DNA from: Natronobacterium gregoryi SP2
GTDB lineage: Archaea; Halobacteriota; Halobacteria; Halobacteriales; Natrialbaceae
Assembly (NCBI RefSeq): GCF_000230715.2
Contig: NC_019792.1
Span: 1,922,001 to 1,986,000, forward strand
DNA length: 64,000 nt
Direction of reading: 5' to 3'
A program made the position numbers and the translations under genes. The notes under the pieces are model-generated. The model worked only from the letters and a program-made list of their open reading frames with translations, made no database searches and had not been told where the DNA came from. Below are positions 35,363 through 43,686 of the stretch, piece after piece; the stretch's first letter is position 1; every line of letters begins with the position of its first letter.

Positions 35363-36901
35363 ATGTCCCGCTCGCTTTCCGACGCAGTCGCCGCGGTCGT
35401 CGCCGTGTTTCGCAATCGGCCGGGTGACTTTCTGCCGCTGTATCTGCTCGGGGCTGCCGTCCCCGCCATCGCTCGAGTTATCCCGTTTCTGGCCGCTTTC
35501 GTCGGGTACGTCTATCTCGAGGCGACCGGCAGAATCACCACGGCACGCGAGCAACTCACAGCGATCGACCTCGACCCACTGTCTCCCGACGCCGATCCGG
35601 ACGCGTTCGACGCGTGGGCCGAGAGTCTCGCTCCCGTCTTCGAGCAGTTGCTGACGCCGACGATCGCCGTTCTCGCCCTGGTTGCGATCGGCGGAACGAT
35701 TCTCCTCACAATCGCGTTGTTCCCGATCGTCTCGGCTGCCCAGTTGTCGGCTTGTTACGGCCGGCTGCGCGACGAACGCGGACTCGTCGCCGGTATCGCT
35801 GGCACTCGACGGTTCGCCGGCCGGCTCCTCGGGCTGTACGTCCTCGAGTTTGCCCTTTGGTTGTTCGTCGGGGGTGGGTTCCTGGCCGTCATGCTCGTCC
35901 TCGTCGGCGGTTTCACCCTGGCTGGCGTCCCGGCAGTTGGAATCCTGGTTGGACTGTTCGCAACGCTTGCGGTCGTCGCGGCGCTTGCCGTCGTTCGCGC
36001 AGTGTTTGCCTTCGCCCCGGTCGCCGTCGTCGTCGACGACGCGGGCGTTTTCGGCTCGCTGTCCGCGACCGTCTCGTTCGTCCGCTCCCAGCCGGTCGAC
36101 GCGGTGTTTTACTACGCCCTCTCGGTCGGTTCCATCGTCGCGCTTTCGATCGTCTCGGGTATTCTTGCAGTACTCGAGGTCGTCACCGTCGTCTCGCTGG
36201 TTGCGGTGTTTCTCTTGCTTCCCGCACTCGACCTACTGAAGACTGCGCTGTACTGTGACTACCGCGGCCGACTGACGCCGCCGCTGTCGCCCGAACGGTC
36301 CGTCCGAACGCAGTTCCGTGCGGGACTCGACCGCGGCTGGCACGAGATGCTCTCGTTCGTCCGTTCGACGCCGACCACACACGCCGTCGTCGTCGTGCTG
36401 GCACTCGTCGGATTCTGGGCTGGCTGGCGCGTTGCCGACCCATACACCGGCATCGACGCGTTCGAGGCCTCGATCGCGGCCCGTCTCGACGGCCACGTTC
36501 CGCCGACGGCAGCCCTCGAGTTCTTCGGGAACAACTGGATGGTCGCGATAACGACGGCGCTTTCGGGGCTCGCACTCGTCGTCCCCGCTATCGTCTCGTT
36601 GCTGTTCAACGGCATGTTCATGGGCGTTCTCTCCCAGTTCGAGGTCGCACCCGTGGAACTGCTCGCCTTCGTGATCCCCCACGGTATCTTCGAGATTCCG
36701 GCGATCCTGATCGCGACCGCACTCGGTATCTCGCTCGGCGTTACCTTCTGGCGAGCAGCACGCGGACAGCTCCGTCGTGTCACTTTCGCGGACGAACTAG
36801 AGCGGGCGTTCTGGGTACTCGTCGGCGTTGGCATCCTGCTTGCGGTCGCCGGGGTCGTCGAGGGCTTCGTGAGTCCGTACTACTATCAGCCGTTCCTCTA
36901 G
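35363..36901 (+). CDS. Stage II sporulation protein M (SpoIIM/DUF95) family membrane protein
   Basis: 512 aa from the ATG at 35363. About ten to twelve transmembrane helices. The N-half resembles haloarchaeal multi-helix proteins (FRNRPGDFLPLYLLGAAVPAI). The C-terminal third has the SpoIIM domain, with FFGNNWMVAITTALSGLALV, SLLFNGMFMGVLS and LAFVIPHGIFEIPAILIATA, where the HGxxE motif is the family signature. Archaea do not sporulate; the role is unknown, perhaps membrane organisation or a partner of ABC-type exporters. Confidence 0.82.
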   Translation: MSRSLSDAVAAVVAVFRNRPGDFLPLYLLGAAVPAIARVIPFLAAFVGYVYLEATGRITTAREQLTAIDLDPLSPDADPDAFDAWAESLAPVFEQLLTPTIAVLALVAIGGTILLTIALFPIVSAAQLSACYGRLRDERGLVAGIAGTRRFAGRLLGLYVLEFALWLFVGGGFLAVMLVLVGGFTLAGVPAVGILVGLFATLAVVAALAVVRAVFAFAPVAVVVDDAGVFGSLSATVSFVRSQPVDAVFYYALSVGSIVALSIVSGILAVLEVVTVVSLVAVFLLLPALDLLKTALYCDYRGRLTPPLSPERSVRTQFRAGLDRGWHEMLSFVRSTPTTHAVVVVLALVGFWAGWRVADPYTGIDAFEASIAARLDGHVPPTAALEFFGNNWMVAITTALSGLALVVPAIVSLLFNGMFMGVLSQFEVAPVELLAFVIPHGIFEIPAILIATALGISLGVTFWRAARGQLRRVTFADELERAFWVLVGVGILLAVAGVVEGFVSPYYYQPFL

Positions 36902-36969
36902 AAGCAGCGACGCTCTCACCGTACGAAGAGACCGAATCAATAAAGGCCAGTGGGTCCGTCGTGAGTGAC

Positions 36970-37929
36970 ATGACGACGAGGCTCGGAACAGCGAGCGCAG
37001 GGCCCGGCGAAGTCGATACGGGCCGACTCGAGGTCGGCGAGACCCGAGACGGGAGTCCGTTCGGGCTCCCCGTCGCCGTCATCAACGGCGAAAAACCAGG
37101 GGACACCCTCTACCTGCAGGCAGCAAGTGACGGCGACGAACTCAACGGCGTTGGCGTCCTCCAGCGTGTGGTCCCACAACTCGATCCCACCGAAATCGCG
37201 GGCACGATCCTGATCGTCGGGATCGTCAACTACCACGCGTTCCAGGTCGCCGAACATCGGAACCCGATCGACGACACGAAGATGAACCGCGCGTATCCCG
37301 GTAACGAAAGCGGCACCTCGAGCGAACGTATCGCAGCCGCGACCTTCGACGTGGCAAAACGTGCCGATCTGATTCTCGATCTCCACCAGGGATCGACCAG
37401 CCGGATGATCGACGAGGTCAGGGTTCGTTGTGGCAAGCGTCACAGGCTCCACGACGAGTGTCTCGAACTCGCGAAAGCCTTCGGCTGTGGCTACGTCCTG
37501 GACCAGAAGGGACCGGACGGCCAACTCGCACGCGCTGCTCCCGACGACGGAGTCCCGACCGTCGACCCCGAACTCGGCGGCTGCGTCGGCTGGGACGAGG
37601 AGAGCATCAGAAAAGGCGTCACGGGCGTCCTGAATGTCCTCACGTACTACGACTTTCTCGAGGGCAAACTCGACCCCGAGCGCCAGACTCGGGCAAACGG
37701 GTTCGAACAGTACGGTGCGCCCTGTGGCGGCCTCGTCAGCCTCCAGAAAGACCTCGGCGACGAGGTGACACGTGGGGACACTCTCTACGAGGTGACGACG
37801 CCCTTCGGTGAACCGAAAGAGACTGTCACCGCCGACGGTGACGGCATTCTCTGGCGGACTCGGCGGCTGCCACAGGTCGCCACCGGCGAGTACGTCTGCT
37901 CGGTCGGCACCGACGTCGACAGCTACTGA
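36970..37929 (+). CDS. Succinylglutamate desuccinylase/aspartoacylase-like M14 protein
   Basis: 319 aa from the ATG at 36970; a GTG at 36961 in frame is the alternative. M14-type zinc hydrolase fold: LYLQAASDGDELNG, VNYHAFQVAEHRNPID, TKMNRAYPG and LILDLHQGS (second zinc His139). The first zinc motif, usually HGDE, reads DGDE (Asp54, Glu57) here. A C-terminal beta domain (GDEVTRGDTLYEVTTPFGEP) follows. The TGA stop overlaps the next ATG by 1 nt, so it is coupled to the PLP-enzyme gene. Substrate unknown. Confidence 0.8.
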   Translation: MTTRLGTASAGPGEVDTGRLEVGETRDGSPFGLPVAVINGEKPGDTLYLQAASDGDELNGVGVLQRVVPQLDPTEIAGTILIVGIVNYHAFQVAEHRNPIDDTKMNRAYPGNESGTSSERIAAATFDVAKRADLILDLHQGSTSRMIDEVRVRCGKRHRLHDECLELAKAFGCGYVLDQKGPDGQLARAAPDDGVPTVDPELGGCVGWDEESIRKGVTGVLNVLTYYDFLEGKLDPERQTRANGFEQYGAPCGGLVSLQKDLGDEVTRGDTLYEVTTPFGEPKETVTADGDGILWRTRRLPQVATGEYVCSVGTDVDSY

Positions 37930-39062
37930 TGGCGTCCGATCTCGTCTGCCCCGCCTGCGGGACCACCTACGAGGCCGGGCCATCCGAACCGTGGCGCTGT
38001 GGCTGTGAGCGCGCCCTCGAGTTCGTCGAGCAGCCGCTTCCGACGGGCGATCCGCTGGCGGCCTCCCAGCTAGACTCCAGCGACGGGCTCTGGGCGTTCT
38101 CCGAGTTCCTGCCGATCGAGCAACGCGTCACCTTCCACGAAGGTTTCACGCCCCTCGTAGACGCTCCCGACTGGGACGCCCAGTTCAAACTCGAGTACGT
38201 CTTCCCGACCGGCTCGTTCAAGGATCGGGGCGCGACGACGACGCTCTCGCGGGCGGCCGAACTCGGCGTCGAGAAAGTCATCGAGGACTCCTCGGGTAAC
38301 GCCGGCGCGGCGATTGCGACCTACGCCGCGCGAGCGGGGCTCGACGCCGACATCTACGTGCCGGCGGACGTCAAACAGTCGAAACTGATGACGATCCAGC
38401 AGGCCGACGCGCGCCCGATCCGGATCGAGGGGAGTCGCCAGGATGTCACCGACGCCTGCATCGACGCGGTTGCAGGTGAGGCCGACGACTCGAACGACGG
38501 GGCTCCGTCCCAGACGGGCGAGGGGTGGTACGCCAGTCATGCCTGGAACCCCGCCTTCTACGCTGGGACGATGACGTTCGCTTTCGAGGTCGCCGCCCAG
38601 CGAGCGTGGACCGCACCGGACGCCGTCGTGCTTCCGCTCGGACACGGGACGCTGTTTCTCGGCTCGTACCTCGGATTCAGTCGACTGTCCGAGGCCGGAA
38701 TCGTCGACGAGTTGCCCCGCCTGCTCGGTGCACAGGCGGAGGGCTATGCCCCCATCGTCGAGGCACTCGGCGGCAACGGCGGCCTCGAGCAGACCGACGT
38801 CGCAGACGGCATCCAGATCACCGAACCCGCCCGCATGGACGACGTTCTCGCGGCGATCGACGGAACAGACGGCGACGCCATCGCGCTCGACGACGACGAG
38901 ATCGAGGCCACGCTCGATCGTCTCCACCGTAACGGCTTCTACGTCGAGCCGACGAGTGCGGTCGCTCCGGCGGCGCTGGATCGATATCGCGAGACCGGTG
39001 TACTCGAGGGCGACGACGACGTTGTCGTCCCGCTGACCGGCAGCGGACTGAAAGCCCTTTGA
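37929..39062 (+). CDS. PLP-dependent enzyme, threonine synthase-like
   Basis: 377 aa, fold type II. The N-terminal metal ribbon (LVCPACGTTY, WRCGCERAL) is followed by the PLP lysine in GSFKDRGATTT (Lys98), the SSGNAGAAIATYAARAG phosphate loop and the ending VPLTGSGLKAL. All are typical of threonine synthase paralogues. Residues 35-60 carry the LWAFSEFLP substrate-side strand. Coupled by overlap to the preceding M14-type hydrolase. Whether it makes threonine from phosphohomoserine or acts as a different lyase cannot be settled from sequence. Confidence 0.82.
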   Translation: MASDLVCPACGTTYEAGPSEPWRCGCERALEFVEQPLPTGDPLAASQLDSSDGLWAFSEFLPIEQRVTFHEGFTPLVDAPDWDAQFKLEYVFPTGSFKDRGATTTLSRAAELGVEKVIEDSSGNAGAAIATYAARAGLDADIYVPADVKQSKLMTIQQADARPIRIEGSRQDVTDACIDAVAGEADDSNDGAPSQTGEGWYASHAWNPAFYAGTMTFAFEVAAQRAWTAPDAVVLPLGHGTLFLGSYLGFSRLSEAGIVDELPRLLGAQAEGYAPIVEALGGNGGLEQTDVADGIQITEPARMDDVLAAIDGTDGDAIALDDDEIEATLDRLHRNGFYVEPTSAVAPAALDRYRETGVLEGDDDVVVPLTGSGLKAL

Positions 39063-39087
39063 ACCACTGGCACCGAGAGGAGTCCAG

Positions 39088-39624
39088 ATGGTCAGCCGTC
39101 CAGCCAAGTACTGTCCTCACTGCGGAACGGGCCTCGAGCGGATCACGTTCGACGGCCACGACCGCAGCCACTGTCCGTCCTGCGAGCGCGTCGTCTGGCA
39201 CAACCCCGTCCCCTGTGCCGGCGTCGCCGTCGTCGATCAGTCGCGGGCCGAACCTGCGGTCCTCTGTGTCGAACGCGCCGTCCCGCCCGGCGTCGGCGAG
39301 TGGACGATCCCCGGCGGTCACATGGAGGTCGGCGAAGAGCCCGAAGTTGCGGCCGCTCGCGAACTCGAAGAGGAGACTGGTGTGTCGGTCGCTCCCGACG
39401 CACTCGAGATCCTAGACGCAACTGCACTACCGCCACGGGACGGGAAACACGTCGTCACGACGTACTACGTCGCAGACTGGGCGGACGCGACTGGCGAACC
39501 GACTGCTGGCAGCGACGCGGCCGACGCTCGGTTCTGGACGCCGTCGGCGTTTACCGACTCGAGCGAGCAGTTCCGGCCGGTTCACGAGGAGCGGTTTCGG
39601 GCTGCGTTCCGCCGCTTTCGGTGA
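39088..39624 (+). CDS. Nudix hydrolase with zinc ribbon
   Basis: 178 aa. An N-terminal four-cysteine ribbon (YCPHCGTGL and CPSCERVV) precedes the Nudix fold. The Nudix box is GGHMEVGEEPEVAAARELEE followed by ETGV (about 73-96) with all conserved Glu residues. The layout resembles NudC-type NADH or NDP-sugar pyrophosphatases. It lies 25 bp after the PLP-enzyme gene, probably in the same transcript. Substrate unknown. Confidence 0.88.
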   Translation: MVSRPAKYCPHCGTGLERITFDGHDRSHCPSCERVVWHNPVPCAGVAVVDQSRAEPAVLCVERAVPPGVGEWTIPGGHMEVGEEPEVAAARELEEETGVSVAPDALEILDATALPPRDGKHVVTTYYVADWADATGEPTAGSDAADARFWTPSAFTDSSEQFRPVHEERFRAAFRRFR

Positions 39625-39629
39625 CGGGG

Positions 39630-40676
39630 TCAGCGTCGAACGCGGTCGACCAGTGTCGCCACCCGTGAGACGACACCGTCGTCCTCGGAGACGACGCCGT
39701 CTTCGTCACACACGAGGACTGCCGTTACCAGCGCCGAGAGGCCGAGCGGGACCCAGAAGGTGACGACGCGTGAGAGGACGGCGACGGAGAGTCCGTCCGC
39801 AAAGGGGATGCCCCCGGCGAGAAAGACGACTGCGAGCATTCCTTCGAACGTGCCGACACCGCCCGGCGAGACGGGTGCGAGACTCACGATGTAGGCGAGG
39901 TACGTGCCGACGAACGCGATCGTCAGCGTCGTCTCGATGCCCAGGGTGTAGGCGACGGCGTAAATCTTCAGCGGGTAGACGATCCAGAGGAGAAACGAGA
40001 GCGAGTACAGCCAGTATCGACCGCGGCGGTCGAGCAACACTCCTGCCTCCGCGACCGTCGACTCGAGGGTTTCGAGTCCCCGATCGACGACCGACGTGAC
40101 CGAATCCGGTAGGGCAACCGCGGTCAGCGATCGAACGTCACGAGTTGGCTCCCGCCGTGACGCCGCGAGGACCACGGTCAGTCCGACGACGAGCCCGACG
40201 AAGCCTGCGACCAGTCCGTAGACGGCGCTCGAGATCGCCTCGGACTCGAGGCTGGCGGCACCGACGCTGGCAGAGCCGACACAGAGAAGCGCAAGCGGCG
40301 GCAGCGAGACGTACTTCTGTGCCAGCAACACCGAGGAGGCTGTCCTGTAGTTCGTCTCGGTCGTTCGGTCGAAGAGATAGAGTTTCGCTGCCATCCCACC
40401 GAGCTTCGAGGTCGGGGTCGTGCTCTCGACGAACAGTCCGGCGAGTGTCACTTCGAACACCCGTCGAAATCCCAGGGGAACGTCGGCACGCCCGAACAGG
40501 TACTGCCACTGGTAGGCGATCACGCCGAGGGTGAGAAGTTGGACCAGACAGAGCCCACCGAGCACGATCGGGTTTCCACGCTGGATCGCTCCCCACAGTT
40601 CTTGCCAGCCGGCGACGACCGTCAACAGCGTGAGCAGACAGATGCCGACGACCCAGAGGACGTGTTTTCGGCTCAT
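39630..40676 (-). CDS. Lysylphosphatidylglycerol-synthase-type (UPF0104/YbhN) membrane protein
   Basis: 348 aa with about eight transmembrane helices. Family motifs include GNPIVLGGLCLVQLLTLGV, FVESTTPTSKLGGMAAKLYL and SLAPVSPGGVGTFEGMLAVV, the last being the strongest signature (about 275-292). It lacks the aminoacyl transferase domain of MprF, so it may be a lipid flippase-like or transport protein. It follows the methyltransferase gene by 8 bp on the same strand. Confidence 0.82.
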   Translation of the reverse strand: MSRKHVLWVVGICLLTLLTVVAGWQELWGAIQRGNPIVLGGLCLVQLLTLGVIAYQWQYLFGRADVPLGFRRVFEVTLAGLFVESTTPTSKLGGMAAKLYLFDRTTETNYRTASSVLLAQKYVSLPPLALLCVGSASVGAASLESEAISSAVYGLVAGFVGLVVGLTVVLAASRREPTRDVRSLTAVALPDSVTSVVDRGLETLESTVAEAGVLLDRRGRYWLYSLSFLLWIVYPLKIYAVAYTLGIETTLTIAFVGTYLAYIVSLAPVSPGGVGTFEGMLAVVFLAGGIPFADGLSVAVLSRVVTFWVPLGLSALVTAVLVCDEDGVVSEDDGVVSRVATLVDRVRR

Positions 40677-40684
40677 GGGGGTGG

Positions 40685-41347
40685 CTAGGCCTCGAAGAGC
40701 AGTGAGCGACCGAACGTGACCGTCGGCTGGCTGGTGGTGCCGTCGGGATCGAACGCGTCCGGGAGCCGACCGTACTCGCTCTCGAACGGCGAGCGCGGTT
40801 GGCGGACGACGATCCGATCTGGGCCGTCCTCGAGTTCGCGCAGGGTCGTGACGATCTCGGCTTTGGGTTCGGCCTGGGCGGCCACTACGGCGACGTCTAC
40901 CTCGGCGAGCGGGATGGTCGTGGTCGCGTCGACCGCCGTCCCCTCGCCGGCGACGACTTCGACACGGTCGGCGACGGCTGCTCGAGCGAGGTGGTGCCGC
41001 GCTCGCGACTGTACGCTCTCGTCTTGGTCGAGTGCGTAGACCGAGACACCGGCCTCGCGGGCGAGCAACGCAGCGGTAAACGGCAACGCGCCACAGCCGA
41101 CGTTGAGCACGCCGTCGGTCGGGCCGACGTCACCGAGATCGATCTCATTGGCGACGACCGACCGGTAGAGCCACACGTAGACGTCGAACACTACCGGCAG
41201 CGACACGCAGGACTTCTCGAGGGTGGCGAAGAGGTGCTTCACAATCGATTTACCTCGAGAAGATCGTTCCGCAGTGTTCTCGTCGATACTCGTGACTGTT
41301 TTCGCTCCATGTCTGTTCGTGTCGCCTACTGGAGCGTACCGTTGCAT
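40685..41347 (-). CDS. SAM-dependent methyltransferase-like protein (nicotianamine-synthase-like fold)
   Basis: 220 aa from the ATG at 41347. A helical N-terminal region (SLPVVFDVYVWLYRSVVANEI) precedes the SAM motif VLNVGCGALPFTAALLAREAG and the acidic strand VSVYALDQDESVQSRARHHL, then VEVVAGEG and a C-terminal sheet. The GCGALPFTA loop and lack of a clear catalytic motif recall nicotianamine synthase-type proteins more than typical methyltransferases; this is a tentative reading. Being in operon with an UPF0104 membrane protein suggests a metabolite made and then exported, or a lipid modification. Confidence 0.6.
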   Translation of the reverse strand: MQRYAPVGDTNRHGAKTVTSIDENTAERSSRGKSIVKHLFATLEKSCVSLPVVFDVYVWLYRSVVANEIDLGDVGPTDGVLNVGCGALPFTAALLAREAGVSVYALDQDESVQSRARHHLARAAVADRVEVVAGEGTAVDATTTIPLAEVDVAVVAAQAEPKAEIVTTLRELEDGPDRIVVRQPRSPFESEYGRLPDAFDPDGTTSQPTVTFGRSLLFEA

Positions 41348-41760
41348 AAAGATTACCAACTAGAATTTCCTTAGTGAAAGTGTATTTGTTTAGTACTGGA
41401 GCAGCAAGTTCGCGATCACTGTCGCAAACGAAACGCGCGATACCGTGACCACGAAGTTTCTCGGCCAGCAGTCACACGGGAGGTTTCGGTCAACTCCAAC
41501 AGAGGACGGAGTGTGTGGGCCGCCACGACCGAAACGCTCCCACAGCGAAATCGGCGAGACGATCGGAATCGTTGTCCGTTGGTCGTCGTCCGGGAGGACG
41601 CAACGATCCGAGTGGTGAACGAACCCGGCTCGTCCAGTGGTCGGCCTGTGTAGAAGTCAGCGGTCCGGAAAACGGAAGTCAGACGCCGTCGTCCGACAGC
41701 GCTCCGCGCGATCGAGTCACAAGCACTCGAGGCGTCGTGGGCGGCCGGGACCGATTGCGA
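41348..41760. other. Intergenic region, nothing recognised
   Basis: A 413-bp gap. AT-rich sequence at 41348-41400 (TAGTGAAAGTGTATTTGTTT) probably holds the promoter of the methyltransferase gene on the minus strand. The remainder shows no convincing ORF, RNA or repeat. Confidence 0.5.
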
Positions 41761-42270
41761 TTACTGCTCTTTCGACTCGAGAACCTTCTTGGCGAGTTCG
41801 TCCTCCGTGAGTTCGCCCTCGAGATAGTCGACGATCCACTCCACGTTGACGAACACGCCGAGGACGTGGCTCCCCTCGTACTCGAGTACCCACTCGACCT
41901 CGCTGACTTCGGCTTTGAAGCGGTCGGCGTCGGTGACTGCGGCCGCGACATCGTATGCCACCGTCTCGAGTTCCATCGAGAGGACATCCGGGTCCGTCGT
42001 GTCGGTTCGACTGCGCACGTAGAGGCGGTCGTCCTCGTGATCGACCTCCATGACGGTCATCACGTCGCTATCTGACTCGAGATCGTCGTCGTCGAGTCCG
42101 GGGACCCCATCGTCACCGTCGTCGTGATCGTCACCGTCGTCGTGATCGTCACCATCGTCGTGATCATCACCATCGTCGGGGTCTTCTTCGCCAGTTTCGG
42201 TACTCGAGCAGCCCGCAAGGACGGTTGCGAGCGCGGCTCCACTGCCGAGGAGGATCTTACGTCGCTCCAT
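41761..42270 (-). CDS. Tat lipoprotein with Asp/His tandem repeat
   Basis: 169 aa. The Tat signal ERRKILLGSGAALATVLAGC gives a lipid-anchored cysteine (Cys21). The mature N-terminus carries about four tandem DDGDDH units, encoded by an 18-bp repeat at about 42107-42178, which may bind divalent metal and may vary in copy number. The C-terminal domain (about 65-165: VMTVMEVDHEDDRLYVRSRT; VLGVFVNVEWIVDYLEGELT) is a small alpha/beta fold I do not recognise. No anchor besides the lipid. Confidence 0.7.
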   Translation of the reverse strand: MERRKILLGSGAALATVLAGCSSTETGEEDPDDGDDHDDGDDHDDGDDHDDGDDGVPGLDDDDLESDSDVMTVMEVDHEDDRLYVRSRTDTTDPDVLSMELETVAYDVAAAVTDADRFKAEVSEVEWVLEYEGSHVLGVFVNVEWIVDYLEGELTEDELAKKVLESKEQ

Positions 42271-42670
42271 GGTCGAGCGGTCGAGAGACGGATGGATTAG
42301 TAATTAGCTCGTACTCTCTTCGCACCTGAACGGAACTGAAACCGGACCACTGGGAACGGCAGAGACGTCATTTCAGGCGGTTGTGGTGGGTTTTGTCGGG
42401 ATTTTACTTTCAGCTGCAGCATCCGCTCTCACCGTCCGAGCACGGGTCGAAAACGCGGACTGTCCCGCGTGATGGGTAGTCATCGATTTCGACAAAAGTA
42501 CGCCCTCGAGCGCCAAAACGGTGGATACAGGTAGGACCTACCGGCGGGTTAGTGGGAGCGTCCCATGAGACGTCATCGACGAGCGAGTCATACGGACTGC
42601 TGTCCCGATGTCCCGGCGCGACCGCAGGAGAACCCGCGGTCGCGCCGGAACTGACTGACAGCAAACCGTC
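42271..42670. other. Intergenic region with gene remnant and family A element
   Basis: A 400-bp gap. From 42271 to 42409 I see nothing clear. 42410-42587 holds a possible 5'-truncated gene, and 42588-42674 a family A palindrome. Confidence 0.45.
42410..42587 (-). pseudogene. Possible 5'-truncated small gene abutting a repeat
   Basis: The minus frame ending at the TGA at 42410-42412 reads SLVDDVSWDAPTNPP, then FVEIDDYPSRGTVRVFDPCS and GESGCCS. Codon use is haloarchaeal and the end is cysteine-rich. No start codon lies in frame outside the repeat; the frame continues through the palindrome to a TTG at 42664. Either the repeat replaced the true 5' end or the frame is chance. I do not recognise the sequence. 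Confidence 0.3.
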
Positions 42671-42674
42671 TCAG
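42588..42674. repeat. Family A palindrome; edge TGA is the stop of the MinD-like gene
   Basis: One of the best-preserved copies: arms GACGGTTTGCTGTCAGTCAG and ACAGCAGTCCGTATGA, inner stem CCGGCGCGACCGC with GCGGTCGCGCCGG. TGA at 42671-42673 (minus strand) ends the MinD-like gene. Confidence 0.85.
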
Positions 42675-43519
42675 GTGTCTGACTCTGCTTCCGTGATCGC
42701 ACTCGAGACTTCGTCCGGCGAGGCTTCCCAGCCACCGTCTCCGCCTCCGTCGCCGTCACTCGAGTCGCTCTCGTCGTCTTCTGGGTCCTCGATTTTGGTG
42801 CGTGCGACGTCGATCCCGGCGAGATCGGCGGCGATCTGCCGATAGGCAGTCGCAGCGGGGCCGTCGGGTTTGTAGACGACCAGCGGCGTCCCGGCGTAGA
42901 CGCTCTTGCGGGCGATGGGATCTTCGGGGATCGTGCCGATCAGCGGTACCTCGAGTCGTGTGGCGATCTCCTCGTAGGAGAGGCTGCTGTTCGGGTGCGT
43001 TCGCGTGAGGATTAGCCCTTCGACGGTGCCACCGGTCCGGTTGGTCAGTTTGACCGTTTTCTGGGAATCCTGGATCGCAGCCGGTTCCGGCGTCGAGACG
43101 ACGAGGACGCCGTCAGCGAGGCCGAGTGGAAGAACGGTCTCGTGACTGATGCCCGCGCCCACGTCGAGGAAGACGTAATCGTAGGTGTCTCTGAGTTTTT
43201 CGACCACGCCACGGAGGCCTTCGGGTGAGGCGTTCGCGTAATCGTCCAGCCCGGTGCCGCTCGGAAGGGCGACGATATTGTCTGCCAGGCGGTACGTGGC
43301 CTCGTCGATCGTTGCGTCGTCGGTCAATACGTCGTGTAGGGTCGTCGAATCGGGAGCGAGGCTCACGAACCCGGCGAGGTTCGCCATACCGAGATCGACG
43401 TCGACGACGGCGACGCGCTTGTCCGCCTGTGCAAGCGCCGTGCCGAGGTTTACCGTCGTCGTCGTCTTCCCGACACCGCCTTTCCCGCTCGCGATGGCGT
43501 ACACCGTCTCCTGGGACAT
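42671..43519 (-). CDS. MinD/ParA-like P-loop ATPase
   Basis: 282 aa. Deviant Walker A GKGGVGKTT (12-20), switch I region VAVVDVDLGMANLAGF, and DYVFLDVGAGISHETVLP with the catalytic Asp. The overall fold is of the MinD family (archaeal MinD2/3-like). The C-terminus is a Ser/Asp/Gly-rich tail (ESDSSDGDGGGDGGWEASP), not the amphipathic membrane helix of bacterial MinD. Haloarchaea lack MinC/MinE; some paralogues position chemoreceptors and archaella. A TATA-like ATTTAAGT lies about 35 nt before the ATG. Which paralogue this is cannot be decided here. Confidence 0.85.
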   Translation of the reverse strand: MSQETVYAIASGKGGVGKTTTTVNLGTALAQADKRVAVVDVDLGMANLAGFVSLAPDSTTLHDVLTDDATIDEATYRLADNIVALPSGTGLDDYANASPEGLRGVVEKLRDTYDYVFLDVGAGISHETVLPLGLADGVLVVSTPEPAAIQDSQKTVKLTNRTGGTVEGLILTRTHPNSSLSYEEIATRLEVPLIGTIPEDPIARKSVYAGTPLVVYKPDGPAATAYRQIAADLAGIDVARTKIEDPEDDESDSSDGDGGGDGGWEASPDEVSSAITEAESDT

Positions 43520-43686
43520 ACTCGAGTAGTGTCCGGACAGTGGAACGGCTAGAACTTAAATCGTCACCTCGCGTCCGTCGCCGAATCCGGGAAAACAAGT
43601 CGACGCCGTCCGTCCGTGAACGGGAATATCACGCGCTCGGTGCCGTGTCAAAGAATACTTACCCACAGCAGCGTTTTGTACGGACA

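Noticed and set aside
42596-42664. Short frames reading MLSVSSGATA-type peptides at repeats
   Set aside because: The same peptide arises at several family A copies (for example near 7740-7802 and 55571-55650). It is the translated arm of the repeat, not a gene.
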